A DNA stretch of 64,000 nt from Fodinibius sp034521915 (GTDB lineage Bacteria > Bacteroidota > Rhodothermia > Balneolales > Balneolaceae), in NCBI RefSeq assembly GCF_034521915.1, contig NZ_JAXHLU010000004.1, positions 510,858 through 574,857 of the forward strand, written 5' to 3'. Shown piece after piece: positions 34,141-43,019 of this stretch (position 1 is the stretch's first letter; every line of letters begins with the position of its first letter). The position numbers and the translations under genes are program-made. The notes below the pieces were generated by a model. That model made no database searches and was not told the DNA's origin. It saw only the letters and a program-made list of their open reading frames with translations.

Positions 34141-36267
34141 ATGCAGCACGAAAAACTGGAAAAGCAACTGGGATTGTGGGATGTATATGCAATTGCTACG
34201 GGAGCAATGTTTAGTTCCGGTTTTTTCCTATTGCCGGGTATTGCTGCAGCTATAACAGGCCCGTCGGTATTCATTGCTTATTTTGTTTCGGGTCTTCTGG
34301 TGTTACCTACAATGTTTAGCGTAGCAGAGCTGGCGACAGCTATGCCCAAAGCAGGAGGGACCTATTATATTATTGATCGCAGCCTTGGTCCGGTGATGGG
34401 TACGGTTGGCGGCTATGGTTCTTGGCTGGCCTTGGTGTTAAAAAGTGCCTTTGCGTTGATTGGGATGGGGGCCTATATCTCCATTTTTATTGATCTGCCG
34501 ATTTTGCCGGTAGCTATAGTGCTGACTCTGGTTTTCGGACTCTTAAACATTGTAGGAGCTAAAGAGACTACCGCTCTGCAGAAGGTATTGGTAGCCGCGC
34601 TGATAAGTATTATGATCTTTTATATCGCCCAAGGGTTGTTTTCGGTATTTTCTGCTGATTTCTTTGAAGTTACCCGGAATCAGTTTACGCCACTTTTTAT
34701 TGGTGGGGCTACCGGATTTTGGGCTACGGTAGGGATGGTGTTTGTCTCTTATGCGGGGCTCACAAAAGTTGCCAGTGTGGCCGAAGAGGTTCGAAATCCC
34801 GATAAAAATATTCCCTGGGGCATGTTCTTCTCAATCATGTCGGCGATATTTGTATATGTAGCCGGTGTCTTTATCATGGTTTCAGTGTTAGATCCCGGTG
34901 AATTTCGCGAAGATCTAACACCTGTTGCTACTGCCGGAGAAGCTTTTATGAGCTGGTTACCAGGAGAGTTGGGAGTGATACTGGTTGTTATTGCAGCAGT
35001 GGCTGCTTTTGCCTCTACAGGTAACGCCGGTATTATGTCAGCCTCCCGTTATCCTTTGGCAATGGCCCGTGACAAGTTGATGGATGAACGGTTTTCACGC
35101 ATAGGAACGAAGGGTACTCCGGTAATTGCCATCATTGCCACTGTTCTGTTAATGATTTTCTTTCTCATAGCTTTTGATGTCGCTCAGGTAGCAAAGTTGG
35201 CCAGTGCATTTCAGTTGCTGTTATTTGGTTTGCTAAACCTCGCAGTAATTGTGATGCGCGAAAGTAAAATTGAGGAGTATGATCCCGGTTTCAACTCACC
35301 GTTTTATCCCTGGATACAGATTATCGGTATGATTCTCTCGGCTGTTCTTATTCTGGAGATGGGACTCCTCTCTATTCTCTTTACCGTAGTTGTGAGTATC
35401 TTTAGTATAGGATGGTTTTATTACTATGCGTATGGTAAGATCGATCGCGAAGGAGCTATTTTTCATGTAACAGCTCGTCTTGCGAAGCGAAAAGACTATG
35501 GATTGGAGCGAGAAATGCGGGATATACTTCGAGAGAAAGGACTTCGTGAAGAAGATCCATATGAACAGGTAGTGGCCAGTGCTGCGGTTATTGACGAGCC
35601 AAATAAAGAGCTGAGCTATAAAACGATTATAAAACAGGCTTCAGATATTTTAGCTGATCGATTGGATATGGATCAGGATTTTCTTGTTAATAGTTTTTGC
35701 AAGGCTCAAGATATGGGGACAATACCGCTTGGCAATAGTACAGTTATCAATCATATTAGGATTGATGAAGACTGTGATCCGCAGATGGTACTGGTTCGTA
35801 TTCCAGAAAGCATTGCTGTTTCTACTGAGGGCTTTGATGTGCTTGATGAGGACGCAACCGGAGAAGTTGAAAACTTGTGTGCAATGATCTTTTTGGTTAG
35901 TTCATCTGAGAACTCCAGTCAACACTTGCGATTAATTGCACATTTGGCTGAGATGATTGACAGCAGACACTTTATTGAACGATGGAAAAGTGCGGAAAAC
36001 GAATCAGAGTTACGAGAAATTCTGCTTAGGGATGAACGCTTTATCAATATAAAGATCAGTAGAAATAATAAAACGCAAAAGCTAATTGGTAGAAAGATCA
36101 TGGATATTGATCTGCCCGGAGAGAGTCTCATTACCATTCTCAAACGGAATGGCAATATCAAGATTCCTCATGGACAGACAGTGTTAGAAGAGGAAGATGA
36201 AATATCTATTATTGGAGAGGTAGAAGATATTGATGCCGTTAAAGAGTGGAAAAAATCTGTCGACTAA
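34141..36267 (+). CDS. APC-family permease fused to PTS EIIA-like and RCK-C domains (paralogue 2)
   Basis: This 708-residue paralogue has the same three-part order and is closely similar to the 31854-33977 protein throughout the permease part (for example SSGFFLLPGIAAAITGPSVF and ASTGNAGIMSASRYPLAMARDKL). The EIIA-like part keeps the candidate histidine (His538 in GNSTVINHIRID) despite weaker similarity around it. The RCK-C end (LIGRKIMDIDLPGESLITI) is well conserved. The 162-base spacing and orientation indicate tandem duplication of an older date than the 5.7-kb event, since the copies differ at many residues. They may have diverged in substrate. Confidence 0.83.
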   Translation: MQHEKLEKQLGLWDVYAIATGAMFSSGFFLLPGIAAAITGPSVFIAYFVSGLLVLPTMFSVAELATAMPKAGGTYYIIDRSLGPVMGTVGGYGSWLALVLKSAFALIGMGAYISIFIDLPILPVAIVLTLVFGLLNIVGAKETTALQKVLVAALISIMIFYIAQGLFSVFSADFFEVTRNQFTPLFIGGATGFWATVGMVFVSYAGLTKVASVAEEVRNPDKNIPWGMFFSIMSAIFVYVAGVFIMVSVLDPGEFREDLTPVATAGEAFMSWLPGELGVILVVIAAVAAFASTGNAGIMSASRYPLAMARDKLMDERFSRIGTKGTPVIAIIATVLLMIFFLIAFDVAQVAKLASAFQLLLFGLLNLAVIVMRESKIEEYDPGFNSPFYPWIQIIGMILSAVLILEMGLLSILFTVVVSIFSIGWFYYYAYGKIDREGAIFHVTARLAKRKDYGLEREMRDILREKGLREEDPYEQVVASAAVIDEPNKELSYKTIIKQASDILADRLDMDQDFLVNSFCKAQDMGTIPLGNSTVINHIRIDEDCDPQMVLVRIPESIAVSTEGFDVLDEDATGEVENLCAMIFLVSSSENSSQHLRLIAHLAEMIDSRHFIERWKSAENESELREILLRDERFINIKISRNNKTQKLIGRKIMDIDLPGESLITILKRNGNIKIPHGQTVLEEEDEISIIGEVEDIDAVKEWKKSVD

Positions 36268-36414
36268 ATATAATTATTGTATAAAGTGGTATTGGCCACA
36301 CTTTTTAGTGTTGAATGATGTCGCTTTATAGATCGTCCTAGGCCTATTGTGAAAGTAGGGAGATGAGGGACTTCACCTAACGACAGTTCAATATTAGCAG
36401 TGGGTGACTACTGC

Positions 36415-38142
36415 TTAGAATAAAACTACCAGACTGGCCACCAGAAATCCGAAAAGTATAAAGGCCAGTGCTGCACCTATAGATGTAGAGAAGTCATCCG
36501 ACTTTACAGATTTACCATTTGCCCAAGAGCTAAAGGGAATTCTCTGTAAGGGATTTCGGGCAACTTCCGATAATTTTTGAGCCAATTGCAGTGAGCTTTG
36601 CTCAACAAAGCCATAGAAACGATCGGGGAGTTTCACAAAAGCATAACGAACGGTATCGGCCGGACGTCGGTAAAACCAGTCGGTATCGAGGGAAATATGT
36701 GAAGTCGCTTGGAGTTTTTTGCGAAGCAACCAAAATCCGACGAATGCCAGTACAAGAATTTGAGTCATTTCGACGAAGTTATAAATAGAATAAGGTTGAA
36801 AATCAGTAGCGTATGGAAGTTGGCTGTACAATAGCTGTGGAAATACTCCAAATAGGATGCAGAAAAAAGCTCCGATGCCCATCGCCACTTTCATATTTGA
36901 AGGGATAGCTGAAAGATTGAATTCACGCTCTTTCTCGCTAAACCAAGTAAAGTAGGGTAGTTTAAGTCCGGTATGCAGGAATGTACCAATGGTAGCAATT
37001 AATAGCAGTAAAATGGGCCACTCAAGATGAGCATCCCCAAGCGCGCCTGAGATCATAGTTTTACTAATGAATCCGTTTAAAAATGGAGCCCCGGAAATTG
37101 ATAATGCTCCAACTATGTACAGTCCAAGGATTAAAGGTATTTTCTTTGCAAGTCCCCCCAGCTCACTCAGCTTGCTTGTTCCGGTTGCATGTATAACTGC
37201 TCCAGCGGCCATGAACAAAAGAGATTTGTAAATAATATGATTGAATGCATGAGCTGCTGCTCCATTTAAAGCTAGCTCGGAGCCCACACCAATTGCTGTG
37301 ACCATATATCCAATTTGACTGATAATACTATAAGCTAAAATTTCACGGATGTCGTTGGCAAGCAGGGCATAAATGGTTCCGTAAATGGCCATTACTACAC
37401 CAGTCCAAATCAATATTTCCCAACCAGGGAATAAACGAATTAGCACGTATACTGCTGACTTGGTGGTCAACGCACACATGAAGACAGCACCGGTGATGGT
37501 TGCTTTTGGATACGCATCGGCCAGCCAAGCGTGTAATGGAGGAATAGCGGAATTCAGTCCAACTCCTAAAAGTATTAAAATATTTGCAAGGGAATAGGTT
37601 TGTTCTAGGTTCTGTATCAGGAATGATCCTCCGCTATTTAGGTGCAGAAGAATTCCTGACATTAGAAGTCCACCTCCAAAAATATGAACCAGCACATAGC
37701 GCATACCTGCGTTGTCGGATTCTTTTGTCTGACGGGCCCAGATTAACCAGGTAGAGGCAGCAGCCATAATTTCCCAGAAGAAAAAGAGAGTAAAGAAATC
37801 TCCGGCAAAAGTGACACCAAGAGCGCCTCCGGCATAGGCAAGGGCAGAAGTCTGCTGACCAAGATCTTTTATATGAAAAGCATAAATACCGCCAATAATT
37901 GTTATTAGAGCAAAAATAATTCCAAAAATACGGCTCAATCCATCAACCGCTAATAACTGAAGTTCATAGCTGGCAAAGGGTAGTTGCAGCAGGCCTCCTT
38001 CGGGCAGATTCCATAGTATTCCCAGTGCTATTAGGGGAAAAAGTATAAATGCGGAACTTCGAAGGCGTTCCGGTATAAGTGGGAGCAGGAACGCTCCTAA
38101 AATAAGTATAATTGCAGGTATTGAAAGAAGCTCAACGATCAT
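36415..38142 (-). CDS. Mrp/complex-I-type proton-translocating subunit (MrpD/NuoL-like, long form)
   Basis: The 575-residue membrane protein belongs to the proton-conducting transporter family shared by MrpA/MrpD and NuoL/M/N. It shows FFFWEIMAAASTWLIWAR with the conserved glutamate of the family, an ALTTKSAVYVLIRLFPG stretch with a conserved Lys, and an AYSIISQIGYM segment. A C-terminal extension of about 100 residues includes a further hydrophobic helix. It is the last gene of the operon and overlaps the small membrane protein gene by 11 bases. It may take the place of the MrpA N-terminal module. Confidence 0.82.
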   Translation of the reverse strand: MIVELLSIPAIILILGAFLLPLIPERLRSSAFILFPLIALGILWNLPEGGLLQLPFASYELQLLAVDGLSRIFGIIFALITIIGGIYAFHIKDLGQQTSALAYAGGALGVTFAGDFFTLFFFWEIMAAASTWLIWARQTKESDNAGMRYVLVHIFGGGLLMSGILLHLNSGGSFLIQNLEQTYSLANILILLGVGLNSAIPPLHAWLADAYPKATITGAVFMCALTTKSAVYVLIRLFPGWEILIWTGVVMAIYGTIYALLANDIREILAYSIISQIGYMVTAIGVGSELALNGAAAHAFNHIIYKSLLFMAAGAVIHATGTSKLSELGGLAKKIPLILGLYIVGALSISGAPFLNGFISKTMISGALGDAHLEWPILLLLIATIGTFLHTGLKLPYFTWFSEKEREFNLSAIPSNMKVAMGIGAFFCILFGVFPQLLYSQLPYATDFQPYSIYNFVEMTQILVLAFVGFWLLRKKLQATSHISLDTDWFYRRPADTVRYAFVKLPDRFYGFVEQSSLQLAQKLSEVARNPLQRIPFSSWANGKSVKSDDFSTSIGAALAFILFGFLVASLVVLF

Positions 38143-38347
38143 AGTAATCTTCGTCGCTTAAAATGAAAAGTTTGCCTAACCACTTTGAGATATAGATGAT
38201 ACCTACACATCCCACAAATCCCCAGAGGGCGTAAAATGCAGGGATGTGATTCCACCAGTGGGAGTCATAACCAGATAAAAAGGTAAACTCAAGTACTAAA
38301 CTGATGATAAAAACGATGCCGAGTGATATCCAATGCCACTTCTTCAT
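38132..38347 (-). CDS. Small two-span membrane protein of the Mrp operon, function unknown
   Basis: The 71-residue protein has two hydrophobic segments (about 8-24 and 40-62) separated by a short aromatic loop (GYDSHWWNHIP) and ends in an acidic tail. It lies between two antiporter subunit genes, 11 bases after one and overlapping the next by 11 bases, so it is almost certainly translated with them. I do not recognise it among the standard Mrp subunits A-G. A structural accessory role in the complex is an inference from position. Confidence 0.65.
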   Translation of the reverse strand: MKKWHWISLGIVFIISLVLEFTFLSGYDSHWWNHIPAFYALWGFVGCVGIIYISKWLGKLFILSDEDYYDR

Positions 38348-38358
38348 AGGTACATGTG

Positions 38359-39018
38359 TTAAAAAATGGTTGAAGCTATTTCGGTTGCTAAATCAAAAAA
38401 GTTGAAAAACAGGTTTGGGTATATTCCAAAGAGTATTGAAAGTACAGCGGTTCCCATCAGCGGAACGACCATAAACGGTGATGCTTCGGTGTGTCCTTCA
38501 AGTTCCGGTCCACCTTCTTTAAAGTAAGCTCTGTGGATGATTGGGAAGAAGTATCCCACGTTAAGTAATCCACTAATTATCAAAATAATAAGTGGAATTA
38601 TCATGTTGCCATCAAGCACTCCCGAAGCTAGGTACCATTTACTAACAAATCCATTTATGGGCGGGATGCCGGCTAATCCCATCGATCCAATGGTAAAAGC
38701 GGCCATCGTCCACGGCATCACCCTGGCGATACCATTTAAGTTGCTAATATTCTTTTTATGTAGATTTACCATGATAGCTCCCGCACAGAAAAACAGGGTA
38801 ATCTTCATAGTAGCGTGCGTAGAAATATGCATGATGCTACCGATCAATCCTGTTTCGGTAAGCAGGGCTGCACCGAGCACGATGTAGGAAAGATGGCCCA
38901 CGGTGGAATAAGCCAGCCGACGCTTTAGGTTGTCCTGGGCAAAGGCAAGTAGCGAAGCTACAATAATAGTGATTCCTGCCAGTACCATCAAAATTTCGTT
39001 GAGTCCGAATGTAGCCAT
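38359..39018 (-). CDS. C-terminal half of a split MrpD-like antiporter subunit
   Basis: This 219-residue frame contains the second half of a proton-conducting subunit: IIVASLLAFAQDNLKRRLAY, STVGHLSYIVLGAAL, HATMKITLFFCAGA and GLAGIPPINGFVSKWYL are typical of helices 9-14. It starts with ATG in the overlap TAATG with the upstream half. Reading the same frame backwards through the junction gives SVPDVMATFG, which aligns without gap to the paralogue at 39858-41357. This favours a one-base loss in a formerly single gene of about 492 codons. Separate translation by coupling remains possible. Confidence 0.7.
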   Translation of the reverse strand: MATFGLNEILMVLAGITIIVASLLAFAQDNLKRRLAYSTVGHLSYIVLGAALLTETGLIGSIMHISTHATMKITLFFCAGAIMVNLHKKNISNLNGIARVMPWTMAAFTIGSMGLAGIPPINGFVSKWYLASGVLDGNMIIPLIILIISGLLNVGYFFPIIHRAYFKEGGPELEGHTEASPFMVVPLMGTAVLSILFGIYPNLFFNFFDLATEIASTIF

Positions 39019-39836
39019 TACATCTGGGACCGAAAGATAAATCCAACGACGCGAATAACGCCAAAAACTCCGGATTTTACAACGGCTACGGCATGGAGCA
39101 AAGCGCTAACAGGAGTGGGAGCCGCCATAGCCGAAGGCAACCAGCTGTGCAGGGGCATGATGCCGGCTTTTACCCCAACGCCTCCTAAGAAGAGTAAGAA
39201 AATAGTTACCGCCATGGAATGTGAAAGTTCTACATCCCCAAAGATACCGCCGGCCTGGAAATCGAGTGTGCCGGTAATAGAATAGGTAATTCCCGCTGCG
39301 GCAATGAGCAAGAGTCCGGCTGTAAGGGTATAGGTTAAATATTTTCGTCCTGCTGCAATGGCTTCTTTGTTTTCGCTGTGGATAACCAGCGGATAAGTAG
39401 CCAGCGTCAACATCTCGTAAAAGATGATGAACGTAAGCAGATTGCCGGAGAAGGCGATTCCGATGGTAGAAGACAGACAAACGGCGAAGCTGGCAAAATA
39501 ACGGGTCTGCTTTTTCTCATTGTGACCTCGCATGTAGCCAATAGAATAAAACGACGTAAAAATCCATAATCCCGATGCAATGAGGGCAAAAAACACGCCA
39601 AAGGTATCGGCTTTGAGTACCAATGGCAGATCAGGGGCGATTTCGAGGAGCGTGAGTGTTACGGCTTCGCCTTCGAGGGCGGAGGGCACTAAGGTGAGTA
39701 CCAGTATAAATTTGACGACTCCGGCTAGTATCGTCCAGAATTCGCGGAGATTTGGTTTATTTGAACTTAGCAAGATAAACGGCACCGTTGCCAGCGATAC
39801 CAACACAGCTAATAAAGGAATATATGTAAGCTCCAT
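39018..39836 (-). CDS. N-terminal half of a split MrpD-like antiporter subunit
   Basis: This 272-residue frame covers helices 1 to about 8 of a MrpD/NuoN-like subunit, with the conserved glutamate region (TFIIFYEMLTLATYPLV), the GGVGVKAGIMPLHSWLP segment and ALLHAVAVVKSGVFG. It stops after GFIFRSQM, exactly where the paralogue continues into helix 9. The stop codon shares one base with the ATG of the C-terminal half. A missing T in the CTTTCGG stretch just before the break would explain the frame change. It lies 21 bases after the intact mrpD. Confidence 0.7.
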   Translation of the reverse strand: MELTYIPLLAVLVSLATVPFILLSSNKPNLREFWTILAGVVKFILVLTLVPSALEGEAVTLTLLEIAPDLPLVLKADTFGVFFALIASGLWIFTSFYSIGYMRGHNEKKQTRYFASFAVCLSSTIGIAFSGNLLTFIIFYEMLTLATYPLVIHSENKEAIAAGRKYLTYTLTAGLLLIAAAGITYSITGTLDFQAGGIFGDVELSHSMAVTIFLLFLGGVGVKAGIMPLHSWLPSAMAAPTPVSALLHAVAVVKSGVFGVIRVVGFIFRSQM

Positions 39837-39857
39837 GTTTCTAAATCAATACTTTGT

Positions 39858-41357
39858 TTAAAATCCTGCCGGAAACATTGTTACAATTATTTCGACGATA
39901 TAGGCATTGAAAATTCCCACGACGAAAAGTCCGATGGCCATAACGCTCATAGGAAACATCATACTGGCTGAAACTTCGTTCTTTTGAACGGGTGTCTGGG
40001 CCATCTCGGCGACTTCGCTTGCTTCGGGACTCTTCATATACACTTTTTCGAGGATACGGAAGAAATAGACGGCATTGAGCAGTGAGCTGATCAGAATAAC
40101 CGCTAAGAGCATCCAGCTGCTGTTTTCGATAGTGCCCAACGCGAGATACCACTTGCTAAAAAATCCAGCCAGCGGAGGTAAACCAACCATCGATACCGCT
40201 GCAGTTGTAAATGCGGCCATTGTCCATGGGTATTTTTTGCGGTAGCTGTCGTCAAATTTTGTAATGATTGAATGGCCTTCTTTCAGTCGCATGCTTCCCG
40301 AAACCAAAAATAAGAGTGCTTTCATTAAGGCGTGGTTAAGTACGTGTAATATAGCACCAATAAATCCAAAGGGGTTGGCTAGGCTTAGTCCCATAATGAT
40401 ATATCCAATTTGGGAAACACTACTGTATGCCAACATCTTTTTGAGTTCACTTTGAGCAATAGCCATAATCGATCCGTAGAGAATGCCGATACCCGCAAAA
40501 ATGCCAATGATAGTTGTTACGGGAAGTTGGGAATCAATGAGATCAACGCCGAATAGGAAAAGTACAACTCGAAATAAAATATAGGCGGCTACCTTGGTGC
40601 CGATAGGTGCAATGATGGCCGAGGAAGTTGATGAGGCATAGGTGTATGAGTCGGGCAGCCAGCCGTGAAGGGGAAACAGTGCGGCCTTAACGCCAATCCC
40701 AATGATCATTAATATGAGTGCTACTATGACCGAGGAGTGGCCGATAAATTGGGGCAGCATCTCATGCATATCAATTATGTTGAGCGTACCCGTAACGGTA
40801 TATAAAAATCCAACGCCCAGCAGATACAGCGATCCGCCGACGGTACCAATAATCAAGTAGCGGAAAGCAGCGAACGGTGCTCGTTTTTCGCCGATGGCAA
40901 TGAGGGCATAACTGGATAGTGAGGAGATCTCTAAAAAGACATAGAGATTAAAAAGATCACCGGTAAGCACCATGCCATTAAAGCCGAGCATCATCAGCAT
41001 CACAACAGAAAAGTATCCCGTCTTTTTATGGGGAAACTCGGCCTCGCTGATCTTTTTAGAGTGAATAAGAACCAAGAAGGCAATGGCATTGATGACCAGC
41101 ACGATAAATGCGGCCAGTCCGTCATATACAAACTCAATACCAACGGGGGGCATCCATCCCCCAAAAAAGTACCGGATAGTTTCACCCGTTTGGATAAAAT
41201 GAAGCATGCCATAAGCAGAAAACAGGGTGGCAATACCCGACCCTAGTAGGGCAAGATGCCAAGTAATATGTCGCTTCCACACTCCGATAACAGGAATGAG
41301 AATAGCGAAAAATATAAATACAATGGGGATTAAGGCCGGTATCTCGGATCCAATCAT
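39858..41357 (-). CDS. mrpD: Mrp Na+/H+ antiporter subunit D
   Basis: The 499-residue inner-membrane subunit is predicted to translocate protons in the multisubunit cation/proton antiporter. It shows the family features LFNLYVFLEISSLSSYALIAIG (conserved Glu), GVKAALFPLHGWLPDSYTYASS (conserved Lys), LKKMLAYSSVSQIGYIIMGL and PPLAGFFSKWYLALG. The length is normal for MrpD. It overlaps mrpC by 4 bases. It corresponds to MbhH in the hydrogenase-type gene order and is the best-preserved of the three large antiporter subunits in this operon. Confidence 0.92.
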   Translation of the reverse strand: MIGSEIPALIPIVFIFFAILIPVIGVWKRHITWHLALLGSGIATLFSAYGMLHFIQTGETIRYFFGGWMPPVGIEFVYDGLAAFIVLVINAIAFLVLIHSKKISEAEFPHKKTGYFSVVMLMMLGFNGMVLTGDLFNLYVFLEISSLSSYALIAIGEKRAPFAAFRYLIIGTVGGSLYLLGVGFLYTVTGTLNIIDMHEMLPQFIGHSSVIVALILMIIGIGVKAALFPLHGWLPDSYTYASSTSSAIIAPIGTKVAAYILFRVVLFLFGVDLIDSQLPVTTIIGIFAGIGILYGSIMAIAQSELKKMLAYSSVSQIGYIIMGLSLANPFGFIGAILHVLNHALMKALLFLVSGSMRLKEGHSIITKFDDSYRKKYPWTMAAFTTAAVSMVGLPPLAGFFSKWYLALGTIENSSWMLLAVILISSLLNAVYFFRILEKVYMKSPEASEVAEMAQTPVQKNEVSASMMFPMSVMAIGLFVVGIFNAYIVEIIVTMFPAGF

Positions 41358-41731
41358 TGAATCTTATCTAAAATTTCTTCTTCGTTGAGAGTTTCGTAGC
41401 GGTTGTAGATGGTGACGATTAAAGCTAAGGCCACGCCCAGCGTTGCTACCCCCACCACAATGGCAGTGAGCATGAGCGTATGTGGCAGTGCATTCATATA
41501 GTTGGCGGCTTCGCTCACGGGTAACCCCTCCATTTTGACGGGCACGGTAGCACCGTCTTTCATTGCTACGGATACAAAAAACAGGATTACGGCTGCCTGA
41601 AAAATGGAAAGTCCAATCGTTTTCTTAACAAGATTTTTCTTCAGAAGCATGCCGTACAGCCCGATTGCCAACAAAATAATGGTAAACCAATAGGCGTAAT
41701 GGCCCATGAAAAAATCAAGCATAGTCTTCAC
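41354..41731 (-). CDS. mrpC: Mrp antiporter subunit C (NuoK-like)
   Basis: This 125-residue protein has three membrane segments and is homologous in layout to NuoK of complex I. It shows GLYGMLLKKNLVKKTIGLSIFQAAVILFFV and the PHTLMLTAIVVGVATLGVALALIV stretch characteristic of MrpC/MnhC. It overlaps mrpB upstream by 17 bases and mrpD downstream by 4, indicating a tightly coupled operon. The loop between helices 2 and 3 is longer than in many homologues (KDGATVPVKMEGLPVSEAAN). Confidence 0.9.
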   Translation of the reverse strand: MKTMLDFFMGHYAYWFTIILLAIGLYGMLLKKNLVKKTIGLSIFQAAVILFFVSVAMKDGATVPVKMEGLPVSEAANYMNALPHTLMLTAIVVGVATLGVALALIVTIYNRYETLNEEEILDKIQ

Positions 41732-42155
41732 CTTTTACCATGTTATCATAAATAAGTACCAGTACCGTCATTACAGTGATGCCAATACCCAGTTCAATAA
41801 TTAAAATACCCCAGTACCGTAGGTCTGCGGGTTCGAGTCCGGGAATGGGCAATTGTTCATAATCCAGAAAATATCCGCCGTATATAAGGGCTACCAATCC
41901 GGTGCCGAAATAGATGAGCACGCCAAGGGCTGCATAGGGCGTCGCAAGGTAATCCTTGAATTGTATTTTGGCGATTTCGGTCCCACCAGCAATCCGGATT
42001 AACAGTAACGAGGCTGCCAGCAGGGTACCGCCCTGAAATCCACCACCGGGCGAATAATGCCCGTGAAAGATTACATAAAAGCCAAATAGCATGATATATG
42101 GACTCAAAAATCGAGAGCCCAGCAAAATAATGGGACTGTGTTGTTTATTCGTCAT
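41715..42155 (-). CDS. mrpB: Mrp antiporter subunit B (MnhB domain)
   Basis: The 146-residue protein has about four membrane segments and the MnhB signature near its start: LSPYIMLFGFYVIFHGHYSPGGGFQGG, including the conserved HYSPGGGFQGG core. This subunit packs against the antiporter modules. It overlaps the MbhE-like gene by 11 bases and mrpC by 17. It stands alone and is not fused to the MrpA C-terminus. Confidence 0.92.
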   Translation of the reverse strand: MTNKQHSPIILLGSRFLSPYIMLFGFYVIFHGHYSPGGGFQGGTLLAASLLLIRIAGGTEIAKIQFKDYLATPYAALGVLIYFGTGLVALIYGGYFLDYEQLPIPGLEPADLRYWGILIIELGIGITVMTVLVLIYDNMVKGEDYA

Positions 42156-42453
42156 CTTTGCGCCCCCGTTTTCTTAACAGCAAGAAGCAAATAATGCCCG
42201 CTGTGAAAATTACAATCTGCTCTCCGAGCGTATCAATGCTACGATAATCCCCTAACACTACTGTTACAATATTGGGTGTGTGGGCATCATTGTAGGCTTC
42301 TTGGATGTAGTAATTGCCTGGCACTTCGGTACCTGTAATACTTACCTCCTGATTCATCCGATTATCGGGGTTGCCCCGAAGTGGCAGGTCGGAAGCAGCA
42401 TAAAGCAGCACCAACGTAAAAATTAGGATTACAAGTAATTTTAAGTACTTCAA
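42145..42453 (-). CDS. MbhE-like subunit (equivalent of part of the MrpA C-terminus)
   Basis: The 102-residue protein has an N-terminal hydrophobic helix, a soluble middle (YYIQEAYNDAHTPNIVTVVLGDYRSIDTLGE) and a second helix (IVIFTAGIICFLLL). The PNIVTVVLGDYR...DTLGE motif is characteristic of MbhE and the matching C-terminal part of fused MrpA proteins. A separate gene, as here, is the arrangement known from archaeal Mbh-type complexes. It overlaps the MbhD-like gene by 4 bases. Confidence 0.8.
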   Translation of the reverse strand: MKYLKLLVILIFTLVLLYAASDLPLRGNPDNRMNQEVSITGTEVPGNYYIQEAYNDAHTPNIVTVVLGDYRSIDTLGEQIVIFTAGIICFLLLRKRGRKDDE

Positions 42454-42695
42454 TCTACTGTGGTAAATTTAGTTTGATAAATTGCTATGACGAGTAAGAT
42501 ACCGGTGACACCGGCGCCCACTACAGCTTCGGTAAAACCTACATCTACAGCACCCATAACGGTAAATAGCAGAGCCATTAAAAAACTAAAAATAGTGAGC
42601 ATTACCACTGCAATAAGCAGGTCATCGGCCTCTAATGCGATGTAAGCAGTCGTCAGTAAAAATAAAAATAGAATGAGTTCGAGTTCCCAGTACAT
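42450..42695 (-). CDS. MbhD-like subunit (DUF4040; part of MrpA C-terminus)
   Basis: The 81-residue protein has three membrane helices and the motif AVVGAGVTGILLVIAIYQT, typical of the MbhD/DUF4040 family that corresponds to a segment of fused MrpA. Other matching residues are ALEADDLLIAVVMLTIFSFLMALLF and MGAVDVGFTEA. It lies 6 bases after mrpG and overlaps the MbhE-like gene by ATGA, so it is part of the same message. Confidence 0.8.
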   Translation of the reverse strand: MYWELELILFLFLLTTAYIALEADDLLIAVVMLTIFSFLMALLFTVMGAVDVGFTEAVVGAGVTGILLVIAIYQTKFTTVD

Positions 42696-42701
42696 TAAGA
42701 T

Positions 42702-43019
42702 CTACTCTTTTTTGTTATCGAGAAAGCGCGGTTTAAGTCCTGACTCATGTGCTGCTCGGGCCAGGGCATGTGCTCCAATGGGATTGGCCAGCATGATAAA
42801 AAGTAAAACCAGGAACAGTTTGCCGCTGTTGATAGTGAGTCCTTCAAAAATAATAAGTCCGATGATAATGAGCATCATCCCCAGCGTATCACTTTTGCTG
42901 GTGGCATGGGTACGGGAATAGAAATCAGGCAGCCGAATGGTGCCAATGCTTCCTATCAGCAGGAAGAAAATTCCCAACACCACAAAAATGATCGTTAATA
43001 TTGAGCTAATGTTAATCAT
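42702..43019 (-). CDS. mrpG: Mrp antiporter subunit G
   Basis: The product of about 105 residues has three membrane segments and the MnhG signature IGTIRLPDFYSRTHATSKSDTLGMMLIIIG. The frame is open from 43055, but the first 12 residues from there (MQNTSQQPRYAS) are unlike the family. ATG at 43019 (MINISSIL) places the first helix at the start and leaves an 8-base overlap with mrpF, so it is preferred. It ends in a charged tail (HESGLKPRFLDNKKE). Confidence 0.9.
   Translation of the reverse strand: MINISSILTIIFVVLGIFFLLIGSIGTIRLPDFYSRTHATSKSDTLGMMLIIIGLIIFEGLTINSGKLFLVLLFIMLANPIGAHALARAAHESGLKPRFLDNKKE

Noticed and set aside
36280..36320. Terminator hairpin between the second permease and the Mrp operon
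   Set aside because: The GTGG/CCAC stem near 36286-36300 is only four pairs with mismatches, too weak to call.
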